8,264 bases of DNA from Actinomycetes bacterium. GTDB lineage: Bacteria; Actinomycetota; Actinomycetes; Actinomycetales; Cellulomonadaceae. The DNA lies in NCBI GenBank assembly GCA_023432565.1, contig JAEYUL010000130.1:1-8264 (forward strand), written 5' to 3'. The notes beneath the pieces were generated by a model that did not search any database, had not been told where the DNA came from, and saw only the letters and a list, made by a program, of their open reading frames with translations. A program made the position numbers and the translations under genes. Below are positions 6,283 to 8,264 of this stretch, piece after piece (positions within the stretch are counted from its first letter, which is position 1; every line of letters starts with the position of its first letter).

Positions 6283-8264
6283 TCAGCCCGTGCAGGCGCC
6301 CTGTGCCGCGCTGCCCGCCGGTGTGTAGGACCACGGCCCGTCCGCGGTCTGGAGCTCGACGCAGAAGTCCGAGCCGTCCGAGCCGGGGACGAACCGCACC
6401 CCCGTCACGCCCTCGGAGACCGCAGCGACCTCACGCGAGCCGTCGGGCGTGGTCAGCACGTACGAGCCGCCGTCGATGCTCAGCGCGTTCGGCGTCAGCG
6501 GACCCTTCGGGTCGATGTAGTACACCGAGACCTCGATCCCGAGCGTGAACAGGTCGGACTGCACGGCCCACGAGCTCGCGTCCCAGTCCCAGTCGTCGCC
6601 GGAGTCCTCACCGCTGTCGTCGCCACCGGCACTGTCGTCGCCACCGGCGTTGTCGGAGCCGCCGCCCACGTCGAGGTCCTCAGCGTCGTCGAGCCACTCG
6701 TCGCCCGAGGTGCCCCAGTCGCTGCCCGACGAGAGGTCGCCGAGTCCGTCCAGACCACCCAGTCCCCCGAGTCCTCCACCGAGCATCCCCGGCAGGCTGG
6801 AGCCGAAGTTCTCCTCGAGCCACTCCTGGTCCTCGAGCTTGCCCTCGTCCTGCAGCCGGGCGACGTTCTCGCTCAGGACCTCGAGCATGTGTGCCGCGGA
6901 CGCCAGGACGGAGACCCGCCACCCGCCGTCCTCCTTGACGGCGACGAGCCCCCACTCGTCGAGCCCCAGCTCCGTGAAGCCAGGAGCTTCGTCCTCGATG
7001 CACATCCTGACCGGCTCGCCGTCGCCCTGCGGGGCGGTGACGCACGTTCCTTCGACGGTCGCCTGCTCGCCGCCGGACGACATCACGAGCTTCTCGGGCC
7101 GCAGAAGCGCCCGGCCCGAGCCGAGGTCCTTCGAGGTGAACCGAGCCGACTCGACCACGAGCGATGCGGCATCCGAGGAGCCGGTACCGGCCCACTGCGA
7201 GGCGTACACCGAGACGAACCGCCGCTCACCGACGGAAAGGACGTCCGACAGCACGGCGAGATCGCCCGTCGTGACCGCCGGGAGCGCCTCGACGAAGGCC
7301 GCAGCCGCGTCCTCGGACGAGCCGAAGGCCTTCGCGTCGGCGGACGGCATCGGCCCGCGTGTCCCGCCGGTGCCGACCGTCACGTACTCGCCCAGGGTCA
7401 TGAGCGGACTGACGTACCAGTCGCCGTCCTCCTTGACCGCCATGAGGAACGGCTGCTCCGTGCCGGCCTTCGACTCCCACGTCAGCTCGTCGGCACTGAT
7501 CGACCACGGCAGCTCGGCGGCGAGGTCGTCGGCGCCCTCCTTGCGTTCCTGCTCCGTCGGATCCGAGATCAGCTTCGCCTCGATCATCGGCTGGAACGCC
7601 TCGACCATCAGCTCGGTGATCTTCTCCGCGTCGCCGTCGACCGTCAGCGTGCCCTCGGCGAGCCGGACCTTGGCGAGCCCCTCGTCGACCTCCTCGACGA
7701 CGAGCTCGACGCCGTCGAGCTCGACCTCCAGCGCGTCGAGGGCGTCGCCGACCTTCGCCATGTCGACGTACGCGTCCGTTCCGCCTAGGTCGTCGACGCT
7801 GTCGACAGCGTCCCGGAACGAGCGCACCTCGGACGGTGCGAGCACGCCGTAGACCGCGATGCCGTCCTTGTCCGCCACGCCGTCGAGGAGCTGGCTCACG
7901 GCCGCGTCCGGCGACGACGCACCGCCGAGCTTGCTCAGCACCGTCGCCCAGGCCGCATACCCGCCCACGCCGATCAGGACGACGGCAGCGACACCCGCGC
8001 CGACCCACAGGCCGGTGCGCCGACGACGTGGCTGCTCGCCGACGGGCGCGAACTCGCCCGCGAGGGCAGGGTCGACCATCCCTGCGGCGCCCTGGCCGAG
8101 GACCGGCTGCGGGTAGCCGTCGGGGACGTAGCCGGGCGCCGTCACGTAGGGCTGAGCCTCGCCAGGATGGGGCTGCGACGGCTGCGCGTACTGCGCCGTG
8201 GGCTCAGGCGAAGGGGCCGGGGCCGGTGCGGCAGCCCCGGGCGCGGCCGCCCCGGGCGCAGCGG
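6283..8264 (-). CDS. Large single-span membrane-anchored protein with duplicated extracytoplasmic modules (N-terminus beyond window)
   Basis: No named function is recognised. The frame stays open to the right edge, giving 659 visible residues; a GTG at 8145 exists but the reading frame continues upstream with the same composition, so the true start is probably outside. In visible numbering, residues 1-78 are a Pro/Ala/Gln-rich cytoplasmic tail ending in RRRR, and one membrane helix spans about 86-109 (LWVGAGVAAVVLIGVGGYAA). Two related modules follow, about 116-294 and 314-464. Each starts with a SSxDAA helix and ends in an AVKEDGxWxVS strand, resembling NTF2-like/DUF4878-type folds. Next comes a Gly/Leu then Gly/Asp/Ser-rich linker (491-561). 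The C-terminal domain (565-659) has FCVEL and WSYTPAG...GAC, a two-Cys pattern recalling pilin-like C-termini. Four cysteines (407, 421, 634, 657) may form two disulfides. An extracytoplasmic sensor or surface-binding role is possible but unproven. The gene converges on the two-component operon and shows no operon link to it. Confidence 0.8.
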   Translation of the reverse strand, partial: AAPGAAAPGAAAPAPAPSPEPTAQYAQPSQPHPGEAQPYVTAPGYVPDGYPQPVLGQGAAGMVDPALAGEFAPVGEQPRRRRTGLWVGAGVAAVVLIGVGGYAAWATVLSKLGGASSPDAAVSQLLDGVADKDGIAVYGVLAPSEVRSFRDAVDSVDDLGGTDAYVDMAKVGDALDALEVELDGVELVVEEVDEGLAKVRLAEGTLTVDGDAEKITELMVEAFQPMIEAKLISDPTEQERKEGADDLAAELPWSISADELTWESKAGTEQPFLMAVKEDGDWYVSPLMTLGEYVTVGTGGTRGPMPSADAKAFGSSEDAAAAFVEALPAVTTGDLAVLSDVLSVGERRFVSVYASQWAGTGSSDAASLVVESARFTSKDLGSGRALLRPEKLVMSSGGEQATVEGTCVTAPQGDGEPVRMCIEDEAPGFTELGLDEWGLVAVKEDGGWRVSVLASAAHMLEVLSENVARLQDEGKLEDQEWLEENFGSSLPGMLGGGLGGLGGLDGLGDLSSGSDWGTSGDEWLDDAEDLDVGGGSDNAGGDDSAGGDDSGEDSGDDWDWDASSWAVQSDLFTLGIEVSVYYIDPKGPLTPNALSIDGGSYVLTTPDGSREVAAVSEGVTGVRFVPGSDGSDFCVELQTADGPWSYTPAGSAAQGACTG
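6614..6649 (-). repeat. 18-bp tandem repeat encoding Gly-Gly-Asp-Asp-Ser-Ala/Gly
   Basis: Two units (6614-6631 and 6632-6649) are identical except at the last base; each begins CTGTCGTCGCCACCGG on the plus strand. A decayed third copy begins at 6650 (TTGTCGGAG). On the minus strand they encode the GGDDSA/GGDDSG repeats in the linker of the membrane protein. The near identity at synonymous sites suggests recent slippage duplication. Confidence 0.7.
6740..6782 (-). repeat. Imperfect 9-bp repeat encoding a Gly-Gly-Leu tract
   Basis: Degenerate units of the form CCGAGTCCx / CCCAGTCCC run through this stretch. They encode the GGGLGGLGGLDGLGDL segment that precedes the acidic Gly/Asp linker of the membrane protein. 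Unlike the adjacent 18-bp repeat the copies have diverged. The tract probably gives a flexible spacer. Confidence 0.5.

Noticed and set aside
6545..7852. Plus-strand open frame (435 codons) rich in Ser and Pro
   Set aside because: It is the complement of the Asp/Gly/Glu-rich membrane protein; Ser/Pro/Thr runs are the expected reverse reading of such codons. No recognisable domain is seen.
1..8264. Mobile elements, attachment sites or a CRISPR array
   Set aside because: No transposase or integrase motif, no terminal inverted repeats with target duplications and no regularly spaced direct repeats were seen. The tRNA-Trp is intact and no integrase-like gene or repeated tRNA 3' end was noticed beside it.

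Overview
The window is about 8.3 kb of very GC-rich DNA. It has GTG starts, GC-biased third codon positions, and the gene neighbourhood aspC-type aminotransferase / tRNA-Trp / secE / nusG. That neighbourhood is typical of Actinobacteria. The acidic N-terminal extension of NusG, the short single-span SecE and the style of the proline/alanine-rich membrane proteins point to an actinomycete, probably the Micrococcales (Cellulomonas-like). The genus is an inference; the phylum is fairly secure.

Layout. (1) Positions 1-880, minus strand: tRNA-Trp(CCA), secE and the 5' part of nusG, read leftward in that order. This is the core protein-export and transcription-elongation locus. (2) 881-1080: divergent intergenic region. 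It holds a candidate sigma-70-type promoter for the leftward tRNA-secE-nusG unit and a -10-like element immediately before the aminotransferase GTG, which suggests a leaderless transcript. (3) 1081-2301, plus: class I PLP-dependent aminotransferase (aspartate aminotransferase type), followed by a strong GC hairpin. (4) 2302-2461: intergenic region with an 18-bp perfect palindrome and a second dyad, the best candidate operator of the window. (5) 2462-6234, plus: a tightly coupled four-gene operon of ABC ATPase, ABC-2 permease, DesK/NarX-type sensor kinase and NarL/LuxR-type response regulator, with ATGA overlaps or a 1-nt gap at each junction. (6) A compound inverted repeat closes that operon and overlaps the regulator's stop codon. 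(7) 6283 to the right edge, minus: a large membrane-anchored protein, N-terminally cut by the window. It has a cytoplasmic Pro/Ala-rich tail, one transmembrane helix, two related extracytoplasmic modules, a Gly/Asp-rich linker and a small two-cysteine C-terminal domain.

How the genes work together. The four-gene operon looks like a self-contained sense-and-export module: the kinase senses something at the membrane, the regulator controls transcription (probably including its own operon through the upstream palindrome), and the ABC pair exports or detoxifies a substrate. The order ATPase-permease-kinase-regulator is that of Bacillus subtilis yvfRSTU and is related to the linearmycin-responsive lnrJK-LMN system; the substrate here is not readable from sequence. 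The left block is housekeeping.

No mobile element, CRISPR array, phage gene or toxin-antitoxin pair was seen. Most of the window is conserved or ordinary. The points most worth checking are the operator-like palindrome, the acidic insertion inside the kinase ATPase domain, and the architecture of the right-hand membrane protein.
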